Below, in pieces: positions 8,160-17,579 of a stretch of DNA of 64,000 nt; positions within the stretch are counted from its first letter, which is position 1; every line of letters starts with the position of its first letter. The notes beneath the pieces are model-generated. The model was given only the letters and a program-made list of their open reading frames with translations. It did not search any database and was not told where the DNA came from. Location of the stretch: assembly GCF_004014855.1 (NCBI RefSeq), contig NZ_CP034930.1:496001-560000 (forward strand). Reading direction: 5' to 3'. The position numbers and the translations under genes were made by a program. This DNA is from Apibacter raozihei (GTDB lineage Bacteria; Bacteroidota; Bacteroidia; Flavobacteriales; Weeksellaceae).

Positions 8160-11100
8160 TCAATTTTGTTTGGTAATGTATTTAAGCTCGATGATTGATT
8201 GATTATAATTATTAAGAAGCTCGAGATAAGTTATGTTGGCATCTACAGAAGATTTTAACATACTGCAATATTGCAAATAGTCTATTTCTCCGTATTTATA
8301 TTTTGTTGTTGCCACCTCTCTCATCTTTTGAAGTTCTTTAAAAGGATTATCTCCAAAAAACTCCAATTCATTTCGATACATTTCCTCTAATTTTTGCAAT
8401 TGCTTGATTCTTACCTGCAAATCATGTACAATTTGTTCTTGTTGATTATTTAAAATTTGATTATCAATACTATTTTGCTCCTTTGCTTTTTTATATGAGT
8501 TGTTAAATAAAGGAACCGATAATCCTACAATTCCTGCATAGTACCCGGAACTTTGATCAATACTTTGGACCAATCCTCCCAAAGATAATTCCGGTCTTCT
8601 TTGTGCCTTGGTTAAGGCGATAGTTTTTTTATTAACATCTCTGGCTTTGTCAAATTGTTCAATATATACTGAGTTGGCACTATCTGACTGAAACCTATGG
8701 GAAATACGGGAAAATTTCTCAACCGGTTCTAAGTTTTCTTGATTTTGAATATAACAAAGCGAAAATAACTGATTTTCTATAGTAAGGAATTCTTGTTCAT
8801 TCATTGCTTTTTGTTTGAGTACCTGCTCCAATTCTACTTTAAAAAACTGCTTTTCCATATAGTCAGTTTCACCTTTTTCATATCTGTATTCGGATCTTTT
8901 TAATCCGGACTTGTATAATGAATCCATTGATTCAAACATTTTTCTCTTTTCCAGTGTATACATCCATTGATTATACAACTGTTCCACCTGAAATTTTAAA
9001 GTATGCTGCTTTAAAACAAATTGAGTGCTTAACCAGTTTTTTTTCGTTTCGGATAAATTTCTGACATCTTTATAACTGAAAAGATTTCCAAAATCCTGTA
9101 GCGCTTCTATCTGATAGTCTCCTTGTTTATTATTGTATTGACCGTATCCGGCAGTTACCGTTGTATTTTTCAAAGAATACGCATACTTTTTTTCAACGTT
9201 TTCTCTTTGAATTTCAAGCTCTTTCTGTCTAAGCTCTTTATTATTTTCAGATACTCTCTGCAACATCTGTTCAAGAGTTACTTTGGTTTGTGCATTAACA
9301 GAAATTATCCCACCTATAAAAAAAATAATTAGGGTAAGTCCTTTTCTATTTAATTTCATTTTAAATCTTTTATTTTCAACTATATAATAAATAGCTGGTA
9401 CAATAAGCAACGTTAACAGAGTAGAAGTTACCAGTCCTCCTATAACAACTGTAGCCAAAGGTCTTTGAACTTCTGCTCCGTTTGAAGTGGATAACGCCAT
9501 TGGAAAAAATCCTAAGGTTGCTACCATGGCTGTCATAAAAACAGGTCGTAAACGAGTAAGAGCCCCTTCTTTTATTAACTCTTTTAAAGAAGCATGATTT
9601 TTAGTTTTTCTCAGGTAATTTAATTCGCTTACTAATACAATTCCATTTAAAACGGCTACTCCAAATAATGCGATAAAACCAACTCCTGCTGATATACTAA
9701 AGGGGAGTCCCCTGACAACCAAAGCAATAATTCCGCCGATTGACGCCAAGGGTACTGCAGTGAAAATAATTAAAGCATCTTTCATACTCTTAAATGCCAT
9801 ATATAGTAACAGTATGATAGTGGCCAAAGCTATAGGAATTGCTATGCTAAGCCTGGCACTTGCTTCCCGTAAATTTTCAAAGGCTCCTCCATACTCAAAG
9901 GTATAACCCGGAGGTAATTTGATATTTTTATCCAAATTTTCTTGTATATTCTCAACAAGGGTAGCAACATCTACTCCTCTTACATTTACCCCAATATTAA
10001 TCTTTCTCTGTGCCTGTTCTCTTGATATCATCATGGGACCGGATTCATAATCTATTGTAGCCACTTCTGAAAGAGGAATAAGAGTATTCTTTGATGTTCT
10101 TATATAGAGTTGATCCAGATTTAATTGATTACGGTATTCTTGGCTAAGCCTTACTATCAACTCAAACCTTTTTTCGCCTTCCAGAATAACTCCTGCATCC
10201 TGGCCTGCTATAGTGGATCTTATAATTTGATTCAAAGAATTAATTGTAAGTCCATACTGGGCAATTTTAAGTCGGTCATAACTAATTTTCATTTGTTTTA
10301 ACCCCTCTGTCTGTTCCACTTTCACATCAGCAGCGCCTTTGATACTCCTAATAATTTCCGCAGACTTATCTGCTAATTCTTTAAGCTCTCTGGTATCATC
10401 TCCGAAAATTTTAACTACTACATCTGCCTTTGCTCCTGTCATCAGTTCATTAAATCGTAACTGAATAGGTTGTGAAAACTCAAAAGCGGCACCTAAGATA
10501 GAAGATAATTTTTCTTTCATTTTACTTACTAATTCTTCCTGAGTTTTAGCCGTTACCCATTCATTTTTCTCCTTCAATACTATCATAATATCCGCATCCT
10601 CTATACCCATAGGATCGGTAGGCACTTCTGCCGTTCCTATTTTTGAAACCACATGAAGCACCTCCGAAAAATTTTCTTTTAAAATTTTCTCTGCTTTGGT
10701 AGTGGTTTGTATACTTTCGGTTAAAGAACTTCCCGGCTGTATACTCATCTGCATAGCAATATCTCCTTCTTGTAATGTGGGAACAAACTCTGAGCCCATT
10801 TTCATGAACACGATAACAAAGATTACCCAAACAATAACAATTGCACTTACTATAGTATAAGGTATTTTTAAAACTCTATCTAACACGGGTACGTAAAGTA
10901 ACTTCAACTTATTCATAATCTTATCCGCAAAGGTTACTTTATGAACAATATTCTTTTTAAGAAATATTGTTGTCATTACAGGCACATAGGTAAGTGATAA
11001 TATAAAGGCTCCTAAGATTGCAAAACTAACCGCTAAGGCCATAGGACGGAACATTTTCCCCTCAATTCCGGTCAAAGTCATGATTGGCACAAAAACAAGA

Positions 11101-12467
11101 ATAATAATCATGATACCGAATGCAGCTGATTTATATATTTCACCTGCAGTATTGCCTATTACCTCATCCATTTGTTTCTGGGTCAGTTTTTTCCCGACAT
11201 AACCTGTATATAGTACATGTATAACGCTTTCTATAATAATTATGGCGCCGTCAACTACAATTCCAAAGTCCATAGCTCCTAGGGAGAGTAAATTAGCCGA
11301 AACACCAAAGGCATCCATCATGGTTAATGCAAAAAGTAATGACAACGGAATCACAGAGGCTACTATCAAGCCTGCTCTTAGATTACCCAAAAGTAAAATC
11401 AAAACAAATATAACAATAAGCCCTCCTTCAATTAGGTTTTTTGTAACTGTAGATATGGTTTTATCAATTAATTTTGCTCTATCCAGATATTCATAAATAT
11501 CTATTCCTTCCGGAAGATTTTTTTCTATCTGGGCAACTCGTCGTTTTACATTTTCAACAGTTTTATAAGAATCAGCGCCCTTAAGCATTAATGTTATACC
11601 TCCAACAACCTCTCCTTTCCCATCCATAGTCATCGCTCCAAATCTTTGGGCAGAACCTATTTTTATTTCAGCTATATCAGATATTTTTACCGGTACGGTT
11701 TCATTTACCGATACTACTACATTTTCAATGTCCTGAAAATTTTTAAGCATTCCTTCCGTACGTATATAAAACAGATTGTGTTTTTGCTCTATATATCCAG
11801 AACCCGAATTTTGGTTATTGCTTTCTAAAGCGGTATAAACATCTTCTAAAGTAAGATTATAACTTTGTAAAGCCACCGGATTTATGGAAACTTCATACTC
11901 TTTTACTTTTCCGCCAAAGCTCGAAATTTCAATAATACCTTCTACTCCGCTTAACTGACGTTTAATTATCCAGTCCTGAATAGTTCTTAACTTTTCTGTA
12001 TCGTACTGATTTTCGTACCCAGGTTTTATTCTAATTACATATTGATAAATTTCTCCTAAACCTGTAGTTATAGGCATAAGCTGAGGTTCTCCTAAACCCG
12101 AAGGAATGTCTTCTTTAGCAATATCGATCTGTTCTTTTACCAGTTGTCGTGCCTGAAGTGTCGGTGTACTTTCTTTAAATACAACGGTTATGATAGATAA
12201 ACCAAATCTTGATATGGATCTGACCTGGGTAGTCCCCGGTATATTTCTGAGCTGAGATTCTAAGGGAAATGTAATGAGCTGTTCTACTTCCTGTGGTGCC
12301 AGTGTAGGCGATGTTGTTACTACCTGTACCTGATTGTTGGTTATATCCGGAGTGGCATCTATCGCTATATCTTTCACAGAATAAATCCCGCCTATAAGTA
12401 AGGCTAACGTGCCTACAATAACTAATAACTTGTTTTGTATAGATAATTCAATAATTTTTTTAAACAT
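8160..12467 (-). CDS. CzcA-type heavy-metal RND efflux pump fused to a TolC-like outer-membrane channel
   Basis: A 1435-residue two-part protein. Residues 1-1036 are a complete heavy-metal RND pump with 12 membrane helices and two large periplasmic loops. The TM4 motif DFGIVVDGAIIIIES (about residue 400) carries the D, D and E residues characteristic of divalent-cation (Zn/Co/Cd, CzcA) pumps, not the CusA pattern. Residues 1037-1435 form a TolC/CzcC-like outer-membrane factor with long coiled-coil helices. The junction, starting at an internal Met (codon at 9359), reads like a signal peptide ending VNAQ. Pump-channel fusions of this size are known in Bacteroidota, so I do not read it as a lost stop codon. 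Metal specificity is inferred. Confidence 0.92.
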   Translation of the reverse strand: MFKKIIELSIQNKLLVIVGTLALLIGGIYSVKDIAIDATPDITNNQVQVVTTSPTLAPQEVEQLITFPLESQLRNIPGTTQVRSISRFGLSIITVVFKESTPTLQARQLVKEQIDIAKEDIPSGLGEPQLMPITTGLGEIYQYVIRIKPGYENQYDTEKLRTIQDWIIKRQLSGVEGIIEISSFGGKVKEYEVSINPVALQSYNLTLEDVYTALESNNQNSGSGYIEQKHNLFYIRTEGMLKNFQDIENVVVSVNETVPVKISDIAEIKIGSAQRFGAMTMDGKGEVVGGITLMLKGADSYKTVENVKRRVAQIEKNLPEGIDIYEYLDRAKLIDKTISTVTKNLIEGGLIVIFVLILLLGNLRAGLIVASVIPLSLLFALTMMDAFGVSANLLSLGAMDFGIVVDGAIIIIESVIHVLYTGYVGKKLTQKQMDEVIGNTAGEIYKSAAFGIMIIILVFVPIMTLTGIEGKMFRPMALAVSFAILGAFILSLTYVPVMTTIFLKKNIVHKVTFADKIMNKLKLLYVPVLDRVLKIPYTIVSAIVIVWVIFVIVFMKMGSEFVPTLQEGDIAMQMSIQPGSSLTESIQTTTKAEKILKENFSEVLHVVSKIGTAEVPTDPMGIEDADIMIVLKEKNEWVTAKTQEELVSKMKEKLSSILGAAFEFSQPIQLRFNELMTGAKADVVVKIFGDDTRELKELADKSAEIIRSIKGAADVKVEQTEGLKQMKISYDRLKIAQYGLTINSLNQIIRSTIAGQDAGVILEGEKRFELIVRLSQEYRNQLNLDQLYIRTSKNTLIPLSEVATIDYESGPMMISREQAQRKINIGVNVRGVDVATLVENIQENLDKNIKLPPGYTFEYGGAFENLREASARLSIAIPIALATIILLLYMAFKSMKDALIIFTAVPLASIGGIIALVVRGLPFSISAGVGFIALFGVAVLNGIVLVSELNYLRKTKNHASLKELIKEGALTRLRPVFMTAMVATLGFFPMALSTSNGAEVQRPLATVVIGGLVTSTLLTLLIVPAIYYIVENKRFKMKLNRKGLTLIIFFIGGIISVNAQTKVTLEQMLQRVSENNKELRQKELEIQRENVEKKYAYSLKNTTVTAGYGQYNNKQGDYQIEALQDFGNLFSYKDVRNLSETKKNWLSTQFVLKQHTLKFQVEQLYNQWMYTLEKRKMFESMDSLYKSGLKRSEYRYEKGETDYMEKQFFKVELEQVLKQKAMNEQEFLTIENQLFSLCYIQNQENLEPVEKFSRISHRFQSDSANSVYIEQFDKARDVNKKTIALTKAQRRPELSLGGLVQSIDQSSGYYAGIVGLSVPLFNNSYKKAKEQNSIDNQILNNQQEQIVHDLQVRIKQLQKLEEMYRNELEFFGDNPFKELQKMREVATTKYKYGEIDYLQYCSMLKSSVDANITYLELLNNYNQSIIELKYITKQN

Positions 12468-12780
12468 AAATTCTGTATTTTTTTATGGTTAACATAAAAC
12501 TTATACTACTTGATTCTATGGTAAAATTAAAATTAACAAAATGCAATTCAATTGCAAATCAACATATTAACATCTTAATTATACTGATTTATATATAAAT
12601 ATTTAATCAGATTTTAATTTATTAAGACTTATTTGTTTATTGAATAAATGGATACAATTATATAAGAGCTATACTTGTAAATAATAAAAATATTCAATTT
12701 TAATTTTATCTCAAATAGTAGATATTACAATATTTACCTCGTTATTTATAATGATAAAATTGTAATTTATATCAATAGAA
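12468..12780. other. Intergenic region upstream of the RND pump gene
   Basis: This 313-base stretch holds no credible gene. It is very AT-rich and contains a 15-bp palindrome at 12542-12556 (described separately). I found no exact TAnnTTTG promoter box close to the pump ATG, so the pump promoter is unassigned. Confidence 0.6.
12542..12556. promoter_or_regulatory. Palindrome upstream of the CzcA-type pump (candidate operator)
   Basis: TGCAATT-C-AATTGCA is a perfect 7-1-7 inverted repeat 75 bases before the pump ATG. Its size suits a dimeric regulator. It is AT-rich and could be chance; no regulator gene lies adjacent. Confidence 0.35.
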
Positions 12781-13179
12781 TTATATGCTGGGTGGAGCCC
12801 TTAATCCGCAACCTAAATCATTTTCTACGGATGAGTAATTGAAGTTATAATAAAATGTATGAGCTACTTTTTCAGGATCTTTCAGCTGAAATTTTAACAG
12901 AGATAATACTTCAGGTACCTGAAATATAATTATCGGATTAAAATTATACTCGAAATTAGATACCCTAAAGTTTTCTAAATGTTTTTCCCCCAAATTAACA
13001 TGCTTAATGATGTCTTCAAATTTATCGAAAAGATTAGCAAATGAATCCTCATCTGAATCTGCAAAGAAACACTCGTGAATAATATTTTCCAACTGGGCTT
13101 TGTGTTGATGGGGTATAACCGTATGCGCCAATATGATAATAGTGGCAATAGTCATTGATATGTTTCTAATCAACTTCAC
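12781..13179 (-). CDS. Small exported protein with N-terminal His-rich motif, upstream of the metal efflux genes
   Basis: A 132-residue protein I cannot assign to a named family. Residues 1-20 are a signal peptide or anchor (KLIRNISMTIATIIILAHT), followed at once by the metal-ligand-like IPHQHKAQ. The body is acidic with many Phe/Asp/Glu (FADSDEDSFANLFDKFEDII) and ends with CGLRAPPSI. It lies on the same strand 313 bases upstream of the RND pump, so a periplasmic metal-handling role is suggested by position and motif only. The start is a GTG at 13179; an internal ATG at 13155 would remove the positively charged signal-peptide region. A promoter box lies immediately upstream. Confidence 0.7.
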   Translation of the reverse strand: MKLIRNISMTIATIIILAHTVIPHQHKAQLENIIHECFFADSDEDSFANLFDKFEDIIKHVNLGEKHLENFRVSNFEYNFNPIIIFQVPEVLSLLKFQLKDPEKVAHTFYYNFNYSSVENDLGCGLRAPPSI

Positions 13180-13186
13180 AACTTTG

Positions 13187-13214
13187 CAAAGATAATTAAA
13201 AATTGAAAGCCAAA
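13187..13214 (-). promoter_or_regulatory. Promoter abutting the small exported protein gene
   Basis: On the minus strand a TTTG, 16 bases and TATCTTTG (13194 to 13187) match the Bacteroidota consensus with a slightly short spacer. The -33 element overlaps the rfbD terminator stem. The predicted RNA start is within a few bases of the GTG at 13179. Confidence 0.5.
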
Positions 13215-13228
13215 TATAATTTGGCTTT
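13206..13228 (-). terminator. Terminator of the rfbC-rfbD transcript
   Basis: A perfect 10-bp stem (AAAGCCAAAT / ATTTGGCTTT) with an ATA loop, 62 bases after the rfbD stop, followed on the minus strand by a T-rich run. It overlaps the promoter of the next gene. Confidence 0.7.
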
Positions 13229-13289
13229 TATTTATAAGAAATTGTATTTTATTATTAATTTAAATATCTATTCTATTGTACTGAGTTTT

Positions 13290-14138
13290 TTATAGTATGC
13301 TTTTTAAACTTTCTTTCCAATCCGGAACAGATACTCCAAAGGTTGTCTTAATTTTAGTTTTATCCAACAAGCTATATTTAGGTCTTTCTGCGGGAGTTGG
13401 ATACCCTGAAGTAGGAATAGGTTCTATTTTTATTGCAGAACGTGATAATTTTTTAATTTCTTCTGCAAACTGATACCATGTGCATTCTCCCTCGTTAGAA
13501 TAATGATAAACTCCATAAGCCTGTATATCATTTTGAACTATAGTGAGTATGGCATCTGCCAAATCTAAAGCATTGGTAGGAGAACCTAATTGATCATTAA
13601 TAACGTTAACTTCTTCTCTTTCTTTAAACAATTTCAACATGGTTTTAACGAAGTTATGACCAAAGGGAGAGTATAGCCATGCAGTTCGCAAAATATATGT
13701 TTTCGGATTGTATTCCAAAGCAAATTTTTCTCCTGATAATTTAGTTTTACCATATACTCCGAGTGGTCCTACAGGATCATCTTCTTTTCGTGGAGTAGAT
13801 TCATTTCCGGAAAAAACATAATCTGTTGAAATTTGAATAAATGTCGCTTTTTGTGCAGCACTTGCTTTAGCCAGATATTTTACTGCTTCTGCATTTAATT
13901 TTTCTGCTATTTGTTGATCTGATTCTGCACGATCAACTGCCGTATAAGCGGCACAATTTATTACGTAATCAAATTTATTTGAAAAAAAATACGTTTTAAC
14001 AAACATTTCATCCATAATATCTAATTCCTGAACGTCTGTAAAAACAAAAGTACTTTCCGCAATTGGTTTTTCTTTGATTTTTTGTTTAAGAGACATACCC
14101 AGCTGGCCGTCTCCTCCTGTAACTAATATTCTTTTCAT
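13290..14138 (-). CDS. rfbD: dTDP-4-dehydrorhamnose reductase
   Basis: A 282-residue short-chain dehydrogenase (RmlD) that performs the last step of dTDP-L-rhamnose synthesis for cell-surface polysaccharide. The nucleotide-binding motif is GGDGQLG at residues 8-14, and the catalytic Tyr/Lys pair is in GVYGKTKLSGEKF (about residue 150). ISTDYVFSG is also diagnostic. Its start overlaps the rfbC stop by 4 bases. RfbA and RfbB, needed for the first two steps, are not in the window. Confidence 0.94.
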   Translation of the reverse strand: MKRILVTGGDGQLGMSLKQKIKEKPIAESTFVFTDVQELDIMDEMFVKTYFFSNKFDYVINCAAYTAVDRAESDQQIAEKLNAEAVKYLAKASAAQKATFIQISTDYVFSGNESTPRKEDDPVGPLGVYGKTKLSGEKFALEYNPKTYILRTAWLYSPFGHNFVKTMLKLFKEREEVNVINDQLGSPTNALDLADAILTIVQNDIQAYGVYHYSNEGECTWYQFAEEIKKLSRSAIKIEPIPTSGYPTPAERPKYSLLDKTKIKTTFGVSVPDWKESLKSIL

Positions 14139-14692
14139 TTTAGTTCAACCGGGTTTAGTTTATCAAATGTAATTGCCTGTAAATCTTTTTCCGATAATAC
14201 TTCTTTACCTTTTTCTATTTTCCAGTCAATATTTAAATAGGTGTCTAAAGGATTTATCCCCATTTCACTTTCTTTATGGTAATAGCCTTCACACTTATAT
14301 GCAAATATAACGGTTTCTGAAAGTACTGAAAAACCATGTAAAAATCCTTTGGGTATAAATAGCTGTTTTTTATTTTCTGACGATAGTTCTACAGCAATGT
14401 GCTGACCAAAGGTTGGCGAATTTTTTCTTACATCTACTGCTACATCAATGACCTTTCCTTCCAAAACATACACCAGCTTAGATTGGGCAAATGGAGGTAA
14501 TTGCTGATGTAAACCTCTTATAACCCCATAACTGGATTTTGAAAGATTGTCTTGGACAAATACTGGTTTTAGGCCTGTAACCTTGTTAAATCGTTCTTGA
14601 TTAAAGGTTTCCATAAAAAATCCACGTGAATCTTCATAAAATGCAGGTTCAATTATAAAACATCCTTCTAAGGGAGTATCAACAATATTCAT
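14135..14692 (-). CDS. rfbC: dTDP-4-dehydrorhamnose 3,5-epimerase
   Basis: A 185-residue cupin-fold epimerase (RmlC) acting just before RfbD. It shows the usual start (PLEGCFIIEPAFYEDSRGFFMETF), the catalytic-His motif GVIRGLHQQ around residue 66, and KLVYVLEGKVIDVAVDVRKNSPTFGQ. The IPKGFLHGFSVLS segment (about 112-125) is intact. The ATG is adjacent to the stop of the upstream thioesterase gene, so all three genes are probably co-transcribed. Confidence 0.95.
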   Translation of the reverse strand: MNIVDTPLEGCFIIEPAFYEDSRGFFMETFNQERFNKVTGLKPVFVQDNLSKSSYGVIRGLHQQLPPFAQSKLVYVLEGKVIDVAVDVRKNSPTFGQHIAVELSSENKKQLFIPKGFLHGFSVLSETVIFAYKCEGYYHKESEMGINPLDTYLNIDWKIEKGKEVLSEKDLQAITFDKLNPVELK

Positions 14693-15187
14693 TTACTTGT
14701 TCAGATTTAATTTATTTAAATTTCGTAAACTGTTAACCCTATCTTCAAATAAATGCTCTGGTATATCTACATTAATATTATGAAATAAATCCATAAAATA
14801 TTCCGGCTGATCTTCAGATTTACGACTTGTTAAATTAAAATAGATTGACGTTAACCATAATACTGCATGTATAACGGTTTTATCCTTATTACACATTAGA
14901 ATTTCTACGGTGTTGGTTCTATCAGAGAATTTAACTATTTTACTTGTAATTGTAACTTCCTGATTAAATTTAACTTCCTTAATATAAGCTATCTGATTTT
15001 GTAATGCAACCCACAAACGGCCGGTTTTTTTAGATTGTTCAAAATTATCTATCTGATAATATTCAAGACAATGATCTTCGCGAGCATTTAGCATATAATC
15101 AAAATAACGAATATTGGAAAGATGACCAATCGGATCACAATCCATAAAACGTACTTTATGCAGAGATTCGGGTTCTTTAATTAACAT
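14693..15187 (-). CDS. Acyl-CoA thioesterase-like hotdog-fold protein
   Basis: A 164-residue single hotdog-domain protein of the 4-hydroxybenzoyl-CoA thioesterase (YbgC-like) type. The active-site region is RFMDCDPIGHLSNIRYFDYMLNARED, near residue 15-40, with the catalytic Asp in DCDPIGH. The substrate is unknown. The start at 15187 is chosen because an upstream ATG at 15217 lies inside the -7 promoter box and cannot be transcribed from it. It ends one base before the rfbC start codon; a functional link to rhamnose synthesis is not obvious. Confidence 0.8.
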   Translation of the reverse strand: MLIKEPESLHKVRFMDCDPIGHLSNIRYFDYMLNAREDHCLEYYQIDNFEQSKKTGRLWVALQNQIAYIKEVKFNQEVTITSKIVKFSDRTNTVEILMCNKDKTVIHAVLWLTSIYFNLTSRKSEDQPEYFMDLFHNINVDIPEHLFEDRVNSLRNLNKLNLNK

Positions 15188-15214
15188 ATTTTTGTAAACT
15201 ATAATTTCAGCACA

Positions 15215-15222
15215 CAAATATA
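15215..15222 (-). promoter_or_regulatory. -7 promoter box for the thioesterase-rfbC-rfbD operon
   Basis: TATATTTG on the minus strand matches TAnnTTTG exactly. It gives a ~22-base leader before the ATG at 15187 and excludes the more upstream ATG. No clear -33 element was seen. Confidence 0.5.
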
Positions 15223-15318
15223 ACCGTTTTTGCCATACCTAAATTATTATTTCAATGATAAAACTCAATGTAAGTATTTGAACTTAGAAACAAAAATCCT
15301 ATTTCTCTTAAAATTAAT

Positions 15319-15326
15319 TACCTTTG
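15319..15326 (+). promoter_or_regulatory. der: -7 promoter box for der
   Basis: TACCTTTG matches TAnnTTTG and ends 21 bases before the der ATG at 15348. An upstream in-frame TTG lies inside this box, which supports the ATG at 15348 as the true start. Confidence 0.5.
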
Positions 15327-15347
15327 CAAAAATTATATACAGTTTAT

Positions 15348-16655
15348 ATGGCCAACATAATAGCATTAGTAGGAAGACCCAATGTAGGTAAATCGACTCT
15401 TTTTAACCGTTTATTACAAAAGAGAGAAGCTATTGTTGATAGTGTAGCCGGGGTAACCCGTGATCGTCATTACGGAAAAAGTGATTGGAACGGTGTCGAT
15501 TTCTCAGTAATTGATACCGGTGGATATATTGTTGGTTCTGAAGACGTATTTGAAGAGGAAATCAGAAAGCAGGTAGAGCTTGCTATAGAAGAGGCTTCTG
15601 CTATTGTTTTTCTGGTTGACGTTACTGAAGGAATTACTGAAATGGACCAAGAGGTTTCAAGTCTTTTACGAAGGACTGATAAACCTGTTTTTCTGGTTGT
15701 AAACAAAGTTGATAACGCAATGTTAGAAAATGATGCCATGGAATTTTACAGCCTGGGTTTTGATAAATATTATACGATTTCCGGAATGACGGGAAGCGGA
15801 ACCGGAGATCTGCTGGATGACATTATACCTACTTTTAAAGAAATTGAATATGTAGATCCTTTTGAAGGATTACCTAAAATAACTATTGCGGGAAGGCCAA
15901 ATGTCGGGAAATCTACTCTGACAAATGCTTTACTGGAAAATGACAGAAATATAGTTACCGATATAGCGGGTACAACCAGAGATAGTATAGAGACTTTATA
16001 CGATAAATTCGGATACAAATTTGTTCTTATAGATACTGCAGGAATGCGTAAAAAAAACAGAGTAAGTGAGGATTTGGAATTTTACTCAGTTATGCGTTCT
16101 ATACGTTCTATTGAGGATTCTGATATAGTTATTTTAATGACGGATGCTACCCAGGGTTGGGAAAAACAGGATATGAATATTCTTCATCTGGCACAAAAAT
16201 CCAGGAAAGGTATTGTAATTGTTGTTAACAAATGGGATTTAGTTGAGAAGGAAACGAATACACTTAAGCAATACGAAAATTATATTCGTGAAAAACTAGC
16301 TCCTTTTTCTGATGTTCCTATCATTTTTACATCTGCAATAACCAAACAGCGGGTATTTAAAACTGTGGAAACCGCTATGAAAGTATTTGAAAACAGAGCA
16401 AGAAGAGTAAAAACCAGTCAGCTTAATGAGATTATGCTTCCTATAATTGAGTCTACTCCACCTCCAAGTATTAAAGGAAAGTATATTAAAATTAAATATT
16501 GTACCCAGCTTCCTACTAAAACTCCTCAATTTGCTTTCTTTGCAAATCTACCTCAATACATTAAAGAACCGTACAAAAGATTTGTTGAAAATAAATTACG
16601 CCAACATTTTGATTTTACCGGAGTTCCTATTGAAATATATTTCAGACAGAAATAA
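15348..16655 (+). CDS. der: Ribosome-associated GTPase Der (EngA)
   Basis: A 435-residue tandem GTPase needed for 50S ribosomal subunit assembly. Two G domains each begin with GRPNVGKST (residues 9-17 and about 182-190), with DTGG/DTAG G3 motifs, NKVD and NKWD G4 motifs, and the C-terminal KH-like domain ending in IEIYFRQK. Length and motifs are standard. It is monocistronic, between a promoter box and a strong terminator. Confidence 0.97.
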   Translation: MANIIALVGRPNVGKSTLFNRLLQKREAIVDSVAGVTRDRHYGKSDWNGVDFSVIDTGGYIVGSEDVFEEEIRKQVELAIEEASAIVFLVDVTEGITEMDQEVSSLLRRTDKPVFLVVNKVDNAMLENDAMEFYSLGFDKYYTISGMTGSGTGDLLDDIIPTFKEIEYVDPFEGLPKITIAGRPNVGKSTLTNALLENDRNIVTDIAGTTRDSIETLYDKFGYKFVLIDTAGMRKKNRVSEDLEFYSVMRSIRSIEDSDIVILMTDATQGWEKQDMNILHLAQKSRKGIVIVVNKWDLVEKETNTLKQYENYIREKLAPFSDVPIIFTSAITKQRVFKTVETAMKVFENRARRVKTSQLNEIMLPIIESTPPPSIKGKYIKIKYCTQLPTKTPQFAFFANLPQYIKEPYKRFVENKLRQHFDFTGVPIEIYFRQK

Positions 16656-16692
16656 ACTTTACTCTTAATTTTTGACTATATAAAACATATAA

Positions 16693-16741
16693 AAACATAA
16701 AAAAAGACGGTAAAGAAATTCTACCGTCTTTTTTTATGTTT
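16693..16741 (+). terminator. Bidirectional terminator between der and the small barrel protein gene
   Basis: A 20-bp perfect stem made of AAACATA, an A/T run and GACGGTA with its complement, around a 9-base loop. With T-runs on both sides it can end der (plus) and the minus-strand gene at 16776. Confidence 0.9.
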
Positions 16742-16775
16742 TTATTACTAATATAATAATTTAAAAAAGGGTTAT

Positions 16776-17375
16776 TTATAAATCTCCCGGATGCTTAACT
16801 GCATTTTTGATTCTGGAAGAAGGTAAATAAATTTGTAGACCCAGTGCAAAAGTAATATCATGCTGATAACCTGTGTTTCCACCTCCGGCTAAACCTTGAT
16901 ATTTTACAAGTGCTTCAAGTCCTACGTTAGGTGTAATAAAGTAAGAATAACCAGGTCCGAATCCAAAGCCGAATCCGTTAGTAGTAGGTTCTCTTTTTTG
17001 ACTAGCTCCCTCAAAACCAGCATTTGCTTCAAAGAAAAAACGTCCGTGTTTAAGCAGGTTGTTAATATCCTCTTTACTAGCGTAGTAACGCCCGAAAGCA
17101 CCTACTCCGTAACCAGTTCTGGTTGTGCTACCAGTTCCCTGTTTAGAGATATTCAAATTAACGTAACCACCGACAGCCAGATTATCTTTAATAAAATACC
17201 CTGCTTTTGGAGTAACACCTATACTCCATGCTTGTCCTTTTTTCAATCCAAAGTCCATATTAGTGATAGAACCTCCCCACATAACATTTCCTTGTTGAAT
17301 TTGCGCCTGTACCAGGTTATAGCTTCCCATTACAAAAAACATAATCAATGGTAAAAAATGTTTAATTTTACTCAT
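16776..17375 (-). CDS. Small outer-membrane beta-barrel protein
   Basis: A 199-residue exported protein. Residues 1-25 are a signal peptide ending VQAQ. The remainder alternates hydrophobic and polar residues, with many glycines and aromatics, in the manner of an 8-stranded OmpA/OmpW-like barrel (GVTPKAGYFIKDNLAVGGYVNL, GYGVGAFGRYYAS, GFGFGPGYSYFITPNVGLEAL). Function is unknown; structural or porin-like roles are usual for the group. It is monocistronic, with a long AT-rich stretch upstream. Confidence 0.8.
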   Translation of the reverse strand: MSKIKHFLPLIMFFVMGSYNLVQAQIQQGNVMWGGSITNMDFGLKKGQAWSIGVTPKAGYFIKDNLAVGGYVNLNISKQGTGSTTRTGYGVGAFGRYYASKEDINNLLKHGRFFFEANAGFEGASQKREPTTNGFGFGFGPGYSYFITPNVGLEALVKYQGLAGGGNTGYQHDITFALGLQIYLPSSRIKNAVKHPGDL

Positions 17376-17538
17376 AATATTTTATAATTTTAATTTATAC
17401 AATTATAAATAAGAAAATACCATGCCAACTTATAATATTCAGTAAATAAAATAAATATTAATTTTTACTATTCTTTTTTCTAATTAAGTTTGGCAAAAAC
17501 TATCAGAATTTCATTAATATAACAACTTATAAAAAAAA

Positions 17539-17561
17539 GCGACTCAATGAGTCGCTTTTTT
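17539..17561 (-). terminator. Terminator of the act operon
   Basis: A GC-rich stem GCGACTC-AAT-GAGTCGC flanked by A- and T-runs lies 18 bases after the actF stop. It closes the operon, and no further respiratory gene follows. Confidence 0.9.
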
Positions 17562-17579
17562 AAATATTTTGATTTCTGT

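Noticed and set aside
8160-12467. Possible missed stop codon or sequencing error joining pump and TolC genes
   Set aside because: CzcA-TolC fusions of about 1435 residues are known in Bacteroidota, both halves are complete, and the adaptor gene follows normally.
13290-15187. A complete dTDP-rhamnose synthesis cluster
   Set aside because: Only the last two enzymes (RfbC, RfbD) are present; RfbA and RfbB are not in the window.
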